Assembly: GCF_947501405.1 (NCBI RefSeq)
Contig: NZ_CANMVK010000001.1
Coordinates: 1,736,001 to 1,800,000 of the forward strand
DNA length: 64,000 nucleotides
Direction of reading: 5' to 3'
From: an uncultured Hoeflea sp.
GTDB taxonomy: Bacteria > Pseudomonadota > Alphaproteobacteria > Rhizobiales > Rhizobiaceae
Positions 51,292-60,293 of the stretch are shown here, in pieces. Each line of letters begins with the position of its first letter. Position 1 is the first letter of the stretch. A program made the position numbers and the translations under genes. The notes below the pieces were generated by a model that was not told the origin of the DNA, ran no database searches, and saw only the letters and a program-made list of their open reading frames with translations.

Positions 51292-53616
51292 TCAGGTTCC
51301 TCCCGGCCGGGTACCGGCGTTCGGCATCGATTTTCCCATATTGCCACTCGCCTGCTGCCGGTTGCCCGGGCGGGTTTGGCCTATGCGAATGGACCCGGCC
51401 GCAGCCCGTATCCGCGCCGCCGCGGCATCGCCGAATTCCGCACCGGCCTGCGCCGCCGAGGATCTGATCTTGGCGGCCGCCGCGTCGCCGAATCCACCAC
51501 CGGCGACGGGCGCTGCTTGCGCAATCGCTCTTGCAGCATCGTCTCCGCCCTCGGCCAGATCAGAGCCAGATTGCTCGCCGGCGGCCTCCAGTTTCGCCAG
51601 CAGCCCTTGAAGCTCCGGCACACCTTCGCCAGGCCTTACCGATACGCCATCGGGCGCAACTGCCGCAGCTTTTGCAACCGGCGCGATCGCGCGATCGCGA
51701 CCTCCGACAACATCCCGAACAGAGCGTTGGTCGACAAGTCTCGCTCTCATCCTGGCCGCATCGTCTCCGCCCCGGGCAAGCTCAGAGCCGCTTTGCGCAC
51801 CGGCGGCCTCCAGTTTCGCCAGCAGGCCCTGCAGTTCGGGGACCCCCTGCCCAGTGCGCACCGAGGAATTTCCCCCGGAATCTAGCGGGATGACAACAGG
51901 CGCATGCGCCGCCGCGAACGCTTGTGTTCGAACATCCTGGCCGGCGCGCTGCCGAGCCGCATCTTGTGCAGCGAGATCGATCTCGAATTGACTTGGCTTG
52001 GCTACAGGTAAGGGCGCAGCTCCGGCTGCCTGCGGTGGCGCCGCAGAATACAAAATCGTGCCGTCGCGCGTCTGGATGACGGGTCCCTTTTCCGGCGCGC
52101 TTCTCGTTTGATATTCCTGCCCCTCCGGACGCTCCGGCGTATCAACCCCAACGCGCGGGTCAGCGCCGGGCGCGTGATAGGCCTCAATCCGCTTCTTGTC
52201 CTCTGCCGTCCGACCGCCGCCGAGCCAAAACACGCTTTTGAGCGCGTCGTGGTTGCCAGCATTCCACATCGCCCACAAGCGAGATTCAATGAACCCCATT
52301 CCCTTTTTCTCAAAACCGCGGTCCATCGCTGTTTGCGTATCAAGCGTCTCGGAAACCGCATCCATCGTGGCGGTTGCTGGCGGAGCGACAGTTGATCCAA
52401 AACTCGTTGTCAGCCGATCCCAGGCATTGCTCATCTTGTCGATGCTTTTCTGGGCATTCGTCGCGAGCCGGTCGATGTCTCCCTGCACCGTCCCTGCGGC
52501 ATCACCCAGCGCGTTCAATTGTGATCGGTACTCATCGGTGCGGTTGATGAGTGCCCTCATCGCGATCTGCATCTGCTTGTCGGTAAACAACAGTGGCAGC
52601 TTGGACAGGTCCCCGTTCACCGCCTCCCGCGAAAGCCGGATGAACGCTTCCAGCATATCCTCACCTGATGCCTTCGCCTTCTCCATTTCGCGGCGGATGT
52701 CGACCCCGAACTGCTTCCTGAAATTGTTGGCCACCGTCACCGAGTTCATCTTGGTCAGCACATCCATGAAGGCGGTCGCCGCCTCGCCCGACGTACCGGT
52801 CTCCATGCGCACCACTTGCAGTGCTGCGGACAACTTCTTCAGTCCCTCCTCGCCACTGTATCCGAGCGCCGCAAACGCCGGCGCCAGCGAGGGCAATTCA
52901 GCGGCCATATCCTTCAACTCAAACTTGCCCGCCTTGCCCGCCTTGGCGATGATATCGAACGCAATCCCCATCTGGTCGGCGGCGATGCCGAACGATCCGG
53001 TGATCGCATCCGCAGTCGTTGCCATGGCGGCAAACTCCGAATCCGATGCCTGTGCCGCTGCCGCAACCTTAGGGAGCAGCGCCATAGCCTCATCAAGCGA
53101 CTTGCCCGAAGCTATAAGCGATTCCAGTCCGGAAACCACATTCTCCACCGGCGCCCCGACATCATCGGCAATGTCACGAACACGTTGAAAGGCCGTTTCC
53201 ATCTGCGTCGCGCTGGCATCCGCATTGATGCCGATCCGGGTCAACCGCCGCTCGATCGTGGCAAAACCGCGTACAGCGCCGGCTCCCACGGCGAGGCCCG
53301 CAACTCCGGCGCCCCCGGCCACCAACGCCGCGGTACTTGCCGTGCGCATCAATCCGGCGCGCCGGGTGGCCGCTTCTCGTTGCCGTTGGGCGGCAACCGC
53401 CATCATCCGCGCATTATGGCTCGCAAGTGCGGTATCCTGCCATGTGAACGCAGCAGCCTGCAGCCGGGAGGCTCTGGTTATCGACGTCTGCGCTCGGTTG
53501 TAGGCAGTCGCCTTCCGGTTCACATCGGCCATTTTCGAGCTCAACCGGTCAAAGGCCGCCATTGGCCCGAGCTTCGCCGAAAGCCGGACCATGGCCTCGA
53601 TCGTGCGGTTGCTCAT
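51292..53616 (-). CDS. Phage tail tape-measure protein
   Basis: A 774-residue tape measure (TP901-type). It begins MSNRTIEAMVRLSAKLGPM and has a membrane-like AALVAGGAGVAGLAVGAG segment early. The body is long and Ala-rich helical, and the C-terminal part has two near-identical 40-residue repeats (VRTGQGVPELQGLLAKLEAA and VRPGEGVPELQGLLAKLEAA). It fixes tail length and passes into the host envelope. The ATG at 53616 has a GGGAGAG site; a GTG two codons upstream is possible. Mu-like phages have it after the gp41/42 chaperone gene, as here. Confidence 0.93.
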   Translation of the reverse strand: MSNRTIEAMVRLSAKLGPMAAFDRLSSKMADVNRKATAYNRAQTSITRASRLQAAAFTWQDTALASHNARMMAVAAQRQREAATRRAGLMRTASTAALVAGGAGVAGLAVGAGAVRGFATIERRLTRIGINADASATQMETAFQRVRDIADDVGAPVENVVSGLESLIASGKSLDEAMALLPKVAAAAQASDSEFAAMATTADAITGSFGIAADQMGIAFDIIAKAGKAGKFELKDMAAELPSLAPAFAALGYSGEEGLKKLSAALQVVRMETGTSGEAATAFMDVLTKMNSVTVANNFRKQFGVDIRREMEKAKASGEDMLEAFIRLSREAVNGDLSKLPLLFTDKQMQIAMRALINRTDEYRSQLNALGDAAGTVQGDIDRLATNAQKSIDKMSNAWDRLTTSFGSTVAPPATATMDAVSETLDTQTAMDRGFEKKGMGFIESRLWAMWNAGNHDALKSVFWLGGGRTAEDKKRIEAYHAPGADPRVGVDTPERPEGQEYQTRSAPEKGPVIQTRDGTILYSAAPPQAAGAAPLPVAKPSQFEIDLAAQDAARQRAGQDVRTQAFAAAHAPVVIPLDSGGNSSVRTGQGVPELQGLLAKLEAAGAQSGSELARGGDDAARMRARLVDQRSVRDVVGGRDRAIAPVAKAAAVAPDGVSVRPGEGVPELQGLLAKLEAAGEQSGSDLAEGGDDAARAIAQAAPVAGGGFGDAAAAKIRSSAAQAGAEFGDAAAARIRAAAGSIRIGQTRPGNRQQASGNMGKSMPNAGTRPGGT

Positions 53617-54067
53617 CGGCACTCTCCCTGTTCAAGGCCACGCACGGACCATCTGACGCAATCGGACACGCTCATCGCCATCACGCTTTCGAAGCCGAAG
53701 CCGAACCTGAAAATCAGGAGGTCGGCGGATTTTCGGAGGAGCTCGCCTCGGACGATTTCGCCCGCGCTTGTGTAAAAAAACCGCTGATCGCCTCTTTCAC
53801 CGCTATCGCGTCCACGAGCGCCAGTTCGGCAAGATCACTCGCACTCGGAAGCTCGTCGCCGCGCTTGAGCAACCTGCTGCAGTACAGCCAGATCCTGTCA
53901 TCGTGATAGAGGATCATCTCTCCACCGGTTGGAGATGGTTGCCTTTCGGCGATCTCCCCGATGGTCTCGAAATCCGCCATCTTCGGCTCGCGGAAAGTCA
54001 GGCTGTCGAAGGTCCGGCCATGCGCCTCATACCGCCGCGACAGCCGGATGGTTCTTTCACCGGACAT
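53613..54067 (-). CDS. gp41/gp42-type frameshift tail assembly chaperone (151 aa, predicted)
   Basis: A -1 slip on T-TTT-TTT (53780-53774) would extend the 98 zero-frame codons by 53 more, to the TGA at 53615-53613. That TGA overlaps the tape-measure ATG. The new tail begins YTSAGEIVRGELLRKSADLL and continues to FGFGFESVMAMSVSDCVRW. The whole -1 stretch after the slip is open. It fits the known gp41/42 frameshift in Mu-like phages, where the long form helps load tail tube or tape measure. Confidence 0.75.
53714..54067 (-). CDS. Mu gp41-like tail assembly chaperone
   Basis: A 117-residue protein of the Mu gp41/TAC type (MSGERTIRLSRRYEAHGRTF...REPKMADFETIGEI). It starts three bases after the tube stop and ends with SSENPPTS. 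It contains the frameshift site at 53774-53780 19 codons before its stop, so a longer -1 product is also expected. Confidence 0.85.
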   Translation of the reverse strand: MSGERTIRLSRRYEAHGRTFDSLTFREPKMADFETIGEIAERQPSPTGGEMILYHDDRIWLYCSRLLKRGDELPSASDLAELALVDAIAVKEAISGFFTQARAKSSEASSSENPPTS

Positions 54068-54070
54068 GGA

Positions 54071-54442
54071 TCATCCCTTTCGCACGTATTTCTCGGCGGC
54101 GCCGGAAACACCGGTAACTTCGCCGTTCATCCGGTTGCTTGTCGGCTCACCGACCAAAAAACACCGGGTGAAATAGTGCGACACCCCCGTGTCATCCTCG
54201 ATGGAGGTCGCATCGAACCGGTCGGATTTCATCAACGCCTCGAGATCCTGGCCTCGATCGGCGAAGGAAATCTCGAACCCGTAAGGTGTCAGGGTTTCCA
54301 CCCGATCGGTTGAGCGGTCCTGATTGACAACCGCCTCGACCGAGCGCCCGGCGCTCTTGACGTTCATGGTGCCGCGCAACGAGAACGTCACACCATTTGA
54401 CAGGCGAAAGCGGATCTGCCCGCCGTAATCTTTTCCAGCCAT
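54071..54442 (-). CDS. Tail tube protein (Mu gp40-like)
   Basis: A 123-residue tail tube protein. It begins GKDYGGQIRFRLSNGVTFSL, then RGTMNVKSAGRSVEAVVNQD, and continues with LTPYGFEISFADRG. Its subunits stack inside the sheath. The ATG at 54442 has an AAAGGAG ribosome site. It follows the sheath gene and precedes the gp41-like gene, as in Mu. Confidence 0.88.
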   Translation of the reverse strand: MAGKDYGGQIRFRLSNGVTFSLRGTMNVKSAGRSVEAVVNQDRSTDRVETLTPYGFEISFADRGQDLEALMKSDRFDATSIEDDTGVSHYFTRCFLVGEPTSNRMNGEVTGVSGAAEKYVRKG

Positions 54443-54503
54443 GGGTTGGCTCCTTTATTGGAAAGAGGGTCAGCCGGGCGGTGAACCACCCGGTCAGTTT
54501 GGA

Positions 54504-55985
54504 TCAACGAAACTGCGAGTAGACCCGGGCAAGACCGGAGAAGATGTCCAGCGGATTAGTGAAATCCATCGGCACCACCGCGTCGACCCGGTTCGGATTG
54601 TCGAGGTTGCGCGTAACGGTCAGATCCTTGAGCGCTGTATCGGAGTTCTCGAGCACACCACGGAGTTCGAGATCGACATAAGCATGGTAGCAGGTCGCCT
54701 CGATGTCTTTCGGCGTCGAGACCGACGCCACATCGCCCGGATTGTCGTCGGCGATCACCTTGTTGGAATGCTCATAGGCCAGCCGCGCCAAAACGTAGCG
54801 CAGCGAATACATCAACGCATGAGGCTTCTGGATATCGCGGAACGTGGTATCGGGCACCTGGTCGGTGGTGCGGGCATGGGTGATGATCTTGTCGACCGTC
54901 ACGCGGCCGTTGCCGTTAATCCGCCAGCTCGAAAGACCTGCCGCCAGAAACGCATTGCGCGTCGCCAGATCGAGCCAGTAGGCCCGGTCGGTCGGTGCAC
55001 TGATCCCCTCGACCACCAACCCGGTCTGGTTTCTGTTGACATCACCGGTTGCGCCGCCGGCAAGCCAGGGCGCCACGCGCCCCACCATCGCAGCCACCCA
55101 CAGATATCCCGGCTCGGCGTGGCCGCCGGCGGTGAAAGTCGGGATCGCCGAGAGCTTCCAGCTGTCCTTGCCCTCGCCGTAGGAAATAAGGTTCGCCTGG
55201 CTGTCCCGCTTCGGGTAGTAGGCGATGCCGAATTTCTGGTTCGCGTAAGACCAGCGGCCCGATTCCTCCGACAACAAGGCATCATAGCGCCCCACATTGG
55301 TCGCGTCGCCAAAAGCCGAGATCAGGAACGACCAGTCATCCTCTGCGATCGCCGCATTGGCGGTCGAAGTGTCGGGCGTCCCTGCCCCGGCCGTGTCCTC
55401 CGCAATGGTCAGAACGCCAGTCAGCGCGTTGGCGCCATCGAGCACCGGCACGCTTACACCGATTTCGGCCGCATAGGCGCCGGCGTGCCGTGCGGTAATC
55501 GTCACGACATTCGTTGCCACCGTCGCCGTGTAAGGCAGAGCATGCCCGCTCTGCGGATTGTCATAGGCATTGATCGCGGCGTTGATCGCCGCTGCCACGG
55601 TGTTGGCATTGTCACCGGCCGCTATCGAGACCGAAACAAACTCGCCCATGATGTTGATTACACCGGTTCCGCCGCCTGCGGGCACCGAGCCCACCGTGAT
55701 GGTGCGGATCTCGGCAGTGCCGCTCGCGGGAATCGAAACGATGTAGAGCGGGTGCGTCGGCGCGTTCTTGCGAAACACCGTCACCATCTGCTCGAGCATC
55801 GAGCCCTTGCCGGCCAGCGCCCGCGCCTGGCTGCGCGTGGCGCAAGAGGTCTTGACGTTGTCACTCATGGAGCCGGCAGACGTTTTGTGACCGTACAGGA
55901 TAACCGGGGCCAGATCCTCGAACTGCCCGCCACTCTCGACCGAGAAAGCAAACAGGGGCGCAACAAGATTTGCGGGGACATTCAT
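54504..55985 (-). CDS. Tail sheath protein (Mu gpL-like)
   Basis: A 493-residue sheath of the Mu gpL type. It begins LVAPLFAFSVESGGQFEDLA, has a variable Ala/Thr-rich middle and a conserved C-terminal part: KPHALMYSLRYVLARLAYEH and DIEATCYHAYVDLELRGVLE. It contracts to drive the tube into the cell. The ATG overlaps the DUF2635 stop (ATGA). Confidence 0.94.
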   Translation of the reverse strand: MNVPANLVAPLFAFSVESGGQFEDLAPVILYGHKTSAGSMSDNVKTSCATRSQARALAGKGSMLEQMVTVFRKNAPTHPLYIVSIPASGTAEIRTITVGSVPAGGGTGVINIMGEFVSVSIAAGDNANTVAAAINAAINAYDNPQSGHALPYTATVATNVVTITARHAGAYAAEIGVSVPVLDGANALTGVLTIAEDTAGAGTPDTSTANAAIAEDDWSFLISAFGDATNVGRYDALLSEESGRWSYANQKFGIAYYPKRDSQANLISYGEGKDSWKLSAIPTFTAGGHAEPGYLWVAAMVGRVAPWLAGGATGDVNRNQTGLVVEGISAPTDRAYWLDLATRNAFLAAGLSSWRINGNGRVTVDKIITHARTTDQVPDTTFRDIQKPHALMYSLRYVLARLAYEHSNKVIADDNPGDVASVSTPKDIEATCYHAYVDLELRGVLENSDTALKDLTVTRNLDNPNRVDAVVPMDFTNPLDIFSGLARVYSQFR

Positions 55986-56203
55986 TTCCGCGACTCCTTT
56001 TCGGGTGCGGCACTGGCCGCTGGTTTGTCGGTTTCAGGTTTGGGTTTACGCGCTCCGGGCCGAACCTCTTCAAGCGCCTCTTCCTTGATCAACCGCGCGT
56101 AATAGCGGTTGGTTGGATCGATCATCTTGCCCGTCTCCGGGAAAGCTTCGCCGTCCGTGGTGCGCAACGGCGGCGCGCCAGCGGCTGGTTTGTAGCGTTT
56201 CAT
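55982..56203 (-). CDS. DUF2635 family phage protein
   Basis: A 73-residue protein with the DUF2635 pattern: MKRYKPAAGAPPLRTTDGEAF, then ETGKMIDPTNRYYARLI. The family sits just upstream of the sheath gene in Mu-like phages, as here. The last third is Lys/Pro/Ala-rich and unstructured. Exact role unknown. Confidence 0.85.
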   Translation of the reverse strand: MKRYKPAAGAPPLRTTDGEAFPETGKMIDPTNRYYARLIKEEALEEVRPGARKPKPETDKPAASAAPEKESRK

Positions 56204-56207
56204 GGGA

Positions 56208-56927
56208 TCACTCCAGTGTTGTGCCAGCGCTTGGCCCCGCGCCGGGATCGATGGTGATTTCGGTCAGGTCGGTACGGGTTTCGCCGATCAGGTGTGTCGC
56301 GAGTGCAGTCAGTTTCGCCTTGGCGTACGAATCCGCCGGCAGGGCGTCGAACAGTGTTTTGATCCGCCCGGCCAGACCGTCATCTTCGCTGAATTCGTCA
56401 TCCGCGATCGTCAGGGTCATGCGCATGAATTCGCGCTGAAACCGCAGCCCCAGTTCTGGCACTGTGTGGCTCTGTTGTTCGATCTTGTCGCAATGGGTCG
56501 CGATTCGTCGAAACAGCCGCCCACGCTCGGAATAAAGCAACTCCTTGCGCACCTGTGCCATCAAGGCAGCCAGCACCAGTTGCATCTCCGGATCGCTGCC
56601 TGCCACCGCGTCGGCAATGTCCATGTCGGCCTCGTCGTCACGGGCAATCACTGCCAGTTCGCCAACGATTTCCAGCGTCATCTGGCAGGAATTGTCACAC
56701 GCGCCTGCCGCCGCTCCGCGCGTCTCCACGGTCGAATCCTCGGTATAGAGCGACAACACGGGGAGGTACGGCAAATCGCCCGATAACAAGTCGTCCAGAT
56801 CGGTGACGCTGGCAGGGCGGCTGTCAAAAACCATCCCCCGGGCAAGCGTCGGAAACTGGTCGGTTGCCCCCGTTGGCCGCAATACCTCAACGGCTGCCAG
56901 GCGGACAGCTTCAGCGGTCAGCGTCAT
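56208..56927 (-). CDS. Head-tail/neck protein (gpZ-like position)
   Basis: A 239-residue protein that begins MTLTAEAVRLAAVEVLRPTG and is predicted to be mixed helix and strand. It has QMTLEIVGELAVIARDDEAD in the middle and an acidic C-terminus. It lies where lambda-like phages carry a neck or tail-completion protein (gpZ or gpU). The ATG overlaps the preceding stop (ATGA). Assignment is by position. Confidence 0.6.
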   Translation of the reverse strand: MTLTAEAVRLAAVEVLRPTGATDQFPTLARGMVFDSRPASVTDLDDLLSGDLPYLPVLSLYTEDSTVETRGAAAGACDNSCQMTLEIVGELAVIARDDEADMDIADAVAGSDPEMQLVLAALMAQVRKELLYSERGRLFRRIATHCDKIEQQSHTVPELGLRFQREFMRMTLTIADDEFSEDDGLAGRIKTLFDALPADSYAKAKLTALATHLIGETRTDLTEITIDPGAGPSAGTTLE

Positions 56928-57316
56928 GGCTTGGCTTTGTTGACATAAAGGACCGGCCGGGCTGATCCATCGCGATGTTTGTCGGCGATCGCATAGGTTA
57001 CGCTCCCCACCACAAGATGATCGCCGCGCTTTGGCGCCCATGGCCATGTCCCATCATCATGGGCGGTTATCACCGCATCGAAGGCGACATTGGCCTGACC
57101 GGATTTGGCGGCCTGCATAAATTGTTCGTTGCGCAAGGGCGGCGGGTTGAACTCGATCGATCCCTGGAAGGAGTAACCGGCACGGGACGGATCGTCCTGT
57201 CGTCGGTCGTTGACCGTCGTTCCACCTTTCCGGGCAACAGCCTGCACTTCGATCTCGTCAAAGAGCGCCGCCGCATCAGTCTCGAGGCGGCGCTCCATGT
57301 CTGTCCAGCTGCTCAT
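56924..57316 (-). CDS. Head-tail connector-like protein (gpFII-like position)
   Basis: A 130-residue protein with IEVQAVARKGGTTVNDRRQD, then an RAGYSFQGSIEFNPPPL strand region and a VVGSVTYAIADKHRDGS strand turn. It sits between the capsid and neck genes, where lambda carries gpFII. Assignment is by position and size. It starts 10 bases after the capsid stop. Confidence 0.6.
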   Translation of the reverse strand: MSSWTDMERRLETDAAALFDEIEVQAVARKGGTTVNDRRQDDPSRAGYSFQGSIEFNPPPLRNEQFMQAAKSGQANVAFDAVITAHDDGTWPWAPKRGDHLVVGSVTYAIADKHRDGSARPVLYVNKAKP

Positions 57317-57326
57317 CGCCTTAGGG

Positions 57327-58367
57327 TCAGTTCGAGGTCTTGACCTGGACGACGCATTCCGGCTGCTTGTTGATCGCTAGCCGGTTGGTCTGTGACAGCA
57401 TCTCGACGCCCTGTCCGTGTTTGAGCGGCTCGACCGAGATGTAAATCGTATCCGCGTCAGGAGCCTGATTGGTCAGATCGATGTGGAAGACCGGCGCCTC
57501 GAAGGTCCGCATCATCGATTGTGTGCCCGTGGGATAAGCGGTCCCGGAATTGTCTGCCACGTTCTGCTGGGTCGAGATCGTTCCGCTTGAGGAGCGAACC
57601 GGCAGACCCCCCTTGTATTCGCGCCAGACAATGTCACCAAACTCAAATGCCCGTCCCCAATTCCCCGCGCGGTTCTCGCGATTGAGCATCTTGTGCTCAC
57701 TCGAGTTTTGGGCATTGAGCCAGAATTTTTCCACCTTCTCATGAGCGATCAGCTTGCCGAAGAACTTGGAATCGACGACCGCTTCCACACCGCTGTTGGT
57801 CTCACCCTTCAGGTGGGTCATCGTGTGATCGATAACTTCTTCGCACTTGCCCCGAACATCGGTTCCGGCAGTACCGAGGACGAAATCCACCTCCTTCTTG
57901 GTAATGCCGAACACAGTATAGAGGTCGTAGAGCGTTTTGCCCTTGCCATCCTTGATCAAACCGTTGAGACCGCCGAGCCGGATAAATTCGAGCGTGATCG
58001 AATGATTGCGCCGGATGATATCGAGCTTGCGGGCTGTCTCGCGGTCGACGGATCGTTCATCCACCTGGCCATTGAACACCTGCAAAAGCCCGTCGACATC
58101 ACCCACCGCGATCTTCTCGAGATGCGGGAAATGCGGGATCTGAAGGATCACGCCGCCCTCTTGTTCCGAACTGCCCACGCTGCCCGGAGAACCGGGTTCC
58201 TCGGCGGAAAGCACATAGATCTGCCCGTTGCGGTAGTCGACACGCACAAAACGCGAGCCGAGCGTCTCGATGGGAAAAAGCCCGAGCGCATTGATCAGGC
58301 CGAACTCATTCGGCAGCCGGTTGACCTCCTGGGTCAGGTCCGTGCTTGTGTAGAGATAGTCGAACAT
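57327..58367 (-). CDS. Major capsid protein (lambda gpE family)
   Basis: A 346-residue major capsid protein of the phage E family. It begins FDYLYTSTDLTQEVNRLPNE and has the long PHLEKIAVGDVDGLLQVF helix. The conserved RRNHSITLEFIRLGGLNGLI helix and a C-terminal FHIDLTNQAPDADTI strand follow. It forms the icosahedral shell (HK97 fold). A GAGGAGACC ribosome site precedes the ATG. Confidence 0.94.
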   Translation of the reverse strand: MFDYLYTSTDLTQEVNRLPNEFGLINALGLFPIETLGSRFVRVDYRNGQIYVLSAEEPGSPGSVGSSEQEGGVILQIPHFPHLEKIAVGDVDGLLQVFNGQVDERSVDRETARKLDIIRRNHSITLEFIRLGGLNGLIKDGKGKTLYDLYTVFGITKKEVDFVLGTAGTDVRGKCEEVIDHTMTHLKGETNSGVEAVVDSKFFGKLIAHEKVEKFWLNAQNSSEHKMLNRENRAGNWGRAFEFGDIVWREYKGGLPVRSSSGTISTQQNVADNSGTAYPTGTQSMMRTFEAPVFHIDLTNQAPDADTIYISVEPLKHGQGVEMLSQTNRLAINKQPECVVQVKTSN

Positions 58368-58461
58368 GAAAGGTCTCCTCGTGACGCGGTCTCACCGGCG
58401 CCCGTTCGTCTGGAAAATGGTGGGAAAAGGCGCGAGCTCGGTCGCGCCCGGTTTGCGCGGC

Positions 58462-59154
58462 TCAGCGTTGAATGATGTTGAGCCGCTTGAGCGTCTCGAT
58501 GCCGGCGGCCTTTTCGGTTGCGGTGATGCCGTCGGGCCAGAGGACTTTTTCCGCCACAAGAATGGCCGGGCCACGGTCGAGCGCCAGGCCCTCGACGGCG
58601 ACACCATCGGGAGCCGTGGTGTTGCGAAGTGACAGGCCGATGATTTCGCCATCGCCCGGAACCCAGGCGACGCGGGTATTGGTCGGGTCTTCCTGGTCGA
58701 TTGCGACATCGATCAAGAAGCTGTCGCCCGCAACGAAGTCAGTGCCACCACCGCTGATCGTGAATTTGACCTGCTTGGCGAAGGCTGAGCCACCGGTCGC
58801 TTCGCCAACCGTCTTTCCATCCGGTCCTTCGACCTGGAACTTAGAAGTGGCGTCGGCACCGCCAGTGGTGCAGCGCACCGTGTACCGACCTTCGTGGACC
58901 GCCTTGATAGTCGTGTAGAAGGGGTCTGCAAGTGCGATCGTGCCGTTGCCGGTGTTGCCCGCGACGGCCGCCGCCGCGGCCGCCAGATTGGCAGTCGCAA
59001 CGTCCAGCATCAACGGCGTACCGAGAACAACCTTGCGCTCGGAGCCGGACCCGGCTTTGAGAGTATAGCTTTCGCGGCAGAACTGCGGATCGTACTCCTG
59101 CTTGAGCAGATCACTCTCGCGGCCGGGCGCGGTGTGGGAGTAGTAGGGAAGCAT
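58462..59154 (-). CDS. Head decoration protein D-like
   Basis: A 230-residue protein. It begins YYSHTAPGRESDLLKQEYDP and ends with the decoration-protein motif (WPDGITATEKAAGIETLKRLN). It binds the expanded capsid and stabilises it. It is about twice as long as lambda gpD because of an N-terminal and middle insert (GTPLMLDVATANLAAAAAAV). It lies between the scaffold and the capsid gene, as D does in lambda. Confidence 0.85.
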   Translation of the reverse strand: MLPYYSHTAPGRESDLLKQEYDPQFCRESYTLKAGSGSERKVVLGTPLMLDVATANLAAAAAAVAGNTGNGTIALADPFYTTIKAVHEGRYTVRCTTGGADATSKFQVEGPDGKTVGEATGGSAFAKQVKFTISGGGTDFVAGDSFLIDVAIDQEDPTNTRVAWVPGDGEIIGLSLRNTTAPDGVAVEGLALDRGPAILVAEKVLWPDGITATEKAAGIETLKRLNIIQR

Positions 59155-59230
59155 GGGCTTATCTCCTGGTGGCTCGCGCTACGCCTGCTTTCTGGCGATT
59201 CGAGCTGTGGATTTTGAAGGAAAAACCGGG

Positions 59231-59599
59231 TCAGGCGCGCTTGCGCTCGATCCTCGCGGTGATGAGCTCGGAAAGGCCACTCTTCGGCTTGCCTTCCCCG
59301 CCGCCCGGCGCTGCCAGCCCCGCTCCGGCTGCGCCGCGTGCTTTGTCATATGCAGCCGCCGACGGCTTTTCTTCCGCCGATGTGGCCGGCGCTGCGGCGA
59401 GAGCCGCCTTGACCTCGTCCACGGACATTTCGGTCGTTGCATGGAGATGCGCGGCGAGCTGCTCGCGGCCCCTCGCCTCATCAAGCGCCATAATCGCGGC
59501 ATGACGCTCGCGGTCTGCCTTGACGGCATCCCGGGCGGCCGCCGCCGTTGCTTCTTCGAGGTTGGCGGGCTGGGCATCCGCCTTGGTCTTGTCGGTCAT
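59231..59599 (-). CDS. Nested scaffold protein (Nu3-like), in-frame internal start
   Basis: A strong AAGGAG site lies before an internal, in-frame ATG at 59599 of the protease gene. It gives a 122-residue, Ala-rich, charged helical product (KADAQPANLEEATAAAARDA...KPKSGLSELITARIERKRA). It is the C-terminal part of the protease, as Nu3 is of lambda C. A scaffold role is inferred from this arrangement. Confidence 0.7.
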   Translation of the reverse strand: MTDKTKADAQPANLEEATAAAARDAVKADRERHAAIMALDEARGREQLAAHLHATTEMSVDEVKAALAAAPATSAEEKPSAAAYDKARGAAGAGLAAPGGGEGKPKSGLSELITARIERKRA

Positions 59600-60283
59600 G
59601 ATGGGATTCTCCTTCTGGTGACCGGTTGGCGCCGGGGCAGATGCCGTCGGCGGTTTTCGTGGGGCCCGTTTCAGGCTCCATCCACTATCGCTGGCCACGG
59701 CCCGGAGCTGGTCCGGCGCATGGGCATAGGCGCGGTAATCGAATGCAGCGACGGCGGACGCCTCGTTGTCATTGGCGGCATCGGCAAAGCCCGCGGCTAT
59801 CGCCTGTTCCGGCGTCATCCAGCTTTCCGCCTTCATGATCTCCCGGCATTCTTCCGCCGTCTTGCCGGATTTGGCCGCGTAAATCCGCGCATAGGAGGTG
59901 GCCAGCGCCTCGAGCGCCTCAACGGCCTTCTGGTGATCCGCTGATGTTCCGAACGAAATGCCTGCAGGATCATGAATCATCATGATCGAGCCCGCCGACA
60001 TGGCGACTGTTTCGCCAGCCATAGCGATCAGCGACGCGGCGGAGGCCGCCACACCATCGACAAGCACATTGGTCGCGCCAGTGCGTCGGGAAAGCAGCGC
60101 ATGGATCGCCGCGCCATCGGTCGCGTATCCCCCGCCCGAATTGATCACCACCAGAAGCTCTGAATTGTCCTCTACCGAAGCGAGCGCAATCAGCACTTCG
60201 TCATAGGTGAAACCCTCGTCCCACCAGTTGTCGCCCACGAAGCCCGAAAGCGTCAGGGTCTGCCCGTCAAGAGTTGCTGCCAT
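59231..60283 (-). CDS. ClpP-like/S49-type head maturation protease fused to scaffold
   Basis: A 350-residue protein (ATG 60283). The N-terminal ClpP-like protease (about residues 1-200) has the INSGGG loop, a GVAASAASLIAMAG nucleophile-Ser region and a MMIHDPAG His region. A Lys/Ala-rich linker joins it to a C-terminal scaffold domain, the lambda C/Nu3 fusion layout. The protease cleaves the scaffold during capsid maturation. An internal start for the scaffold alone is at 59599. Confidence 0.9.
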   Translation of the reverse strand: MAATLDGQTLTLSGFVGDNWWDEGFTYDEVLIALASVEDNSELLVVINSGGGYATDGAAIHALLSRRTGATNVLVDGVAASAASLIAMAGETVAMSAGSIMMIHDPAGISFGTSADHQKAVEALEALATSYARIYAAKSGKTAEECREIMKAESWMTPEQAIAAGFADAANDNEASAVAAFDYRAYAHAPDQLRAVASDSGWSLKRAPRKPPTASAPAPTGHQKENPIMTDKTKADAQPANLEEATAAAARDAVKADRERHAAIMALDEARGREQLAAHLHATTEMSVDEVKAALAAAPATSAEEKPSAAAYDKARGAAGAGLAAPGGGEGKPKSGLSELITARIERKRA

Positions 60284-60293
60284 GTCATGATCC

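Noticed and set aside
51341-51893. Plus-strand frames opposite the tape-measure 3' end
   Set aside because: They mirror the Ala/Gly-rich tape-measure repeats and have no independent coding signal.
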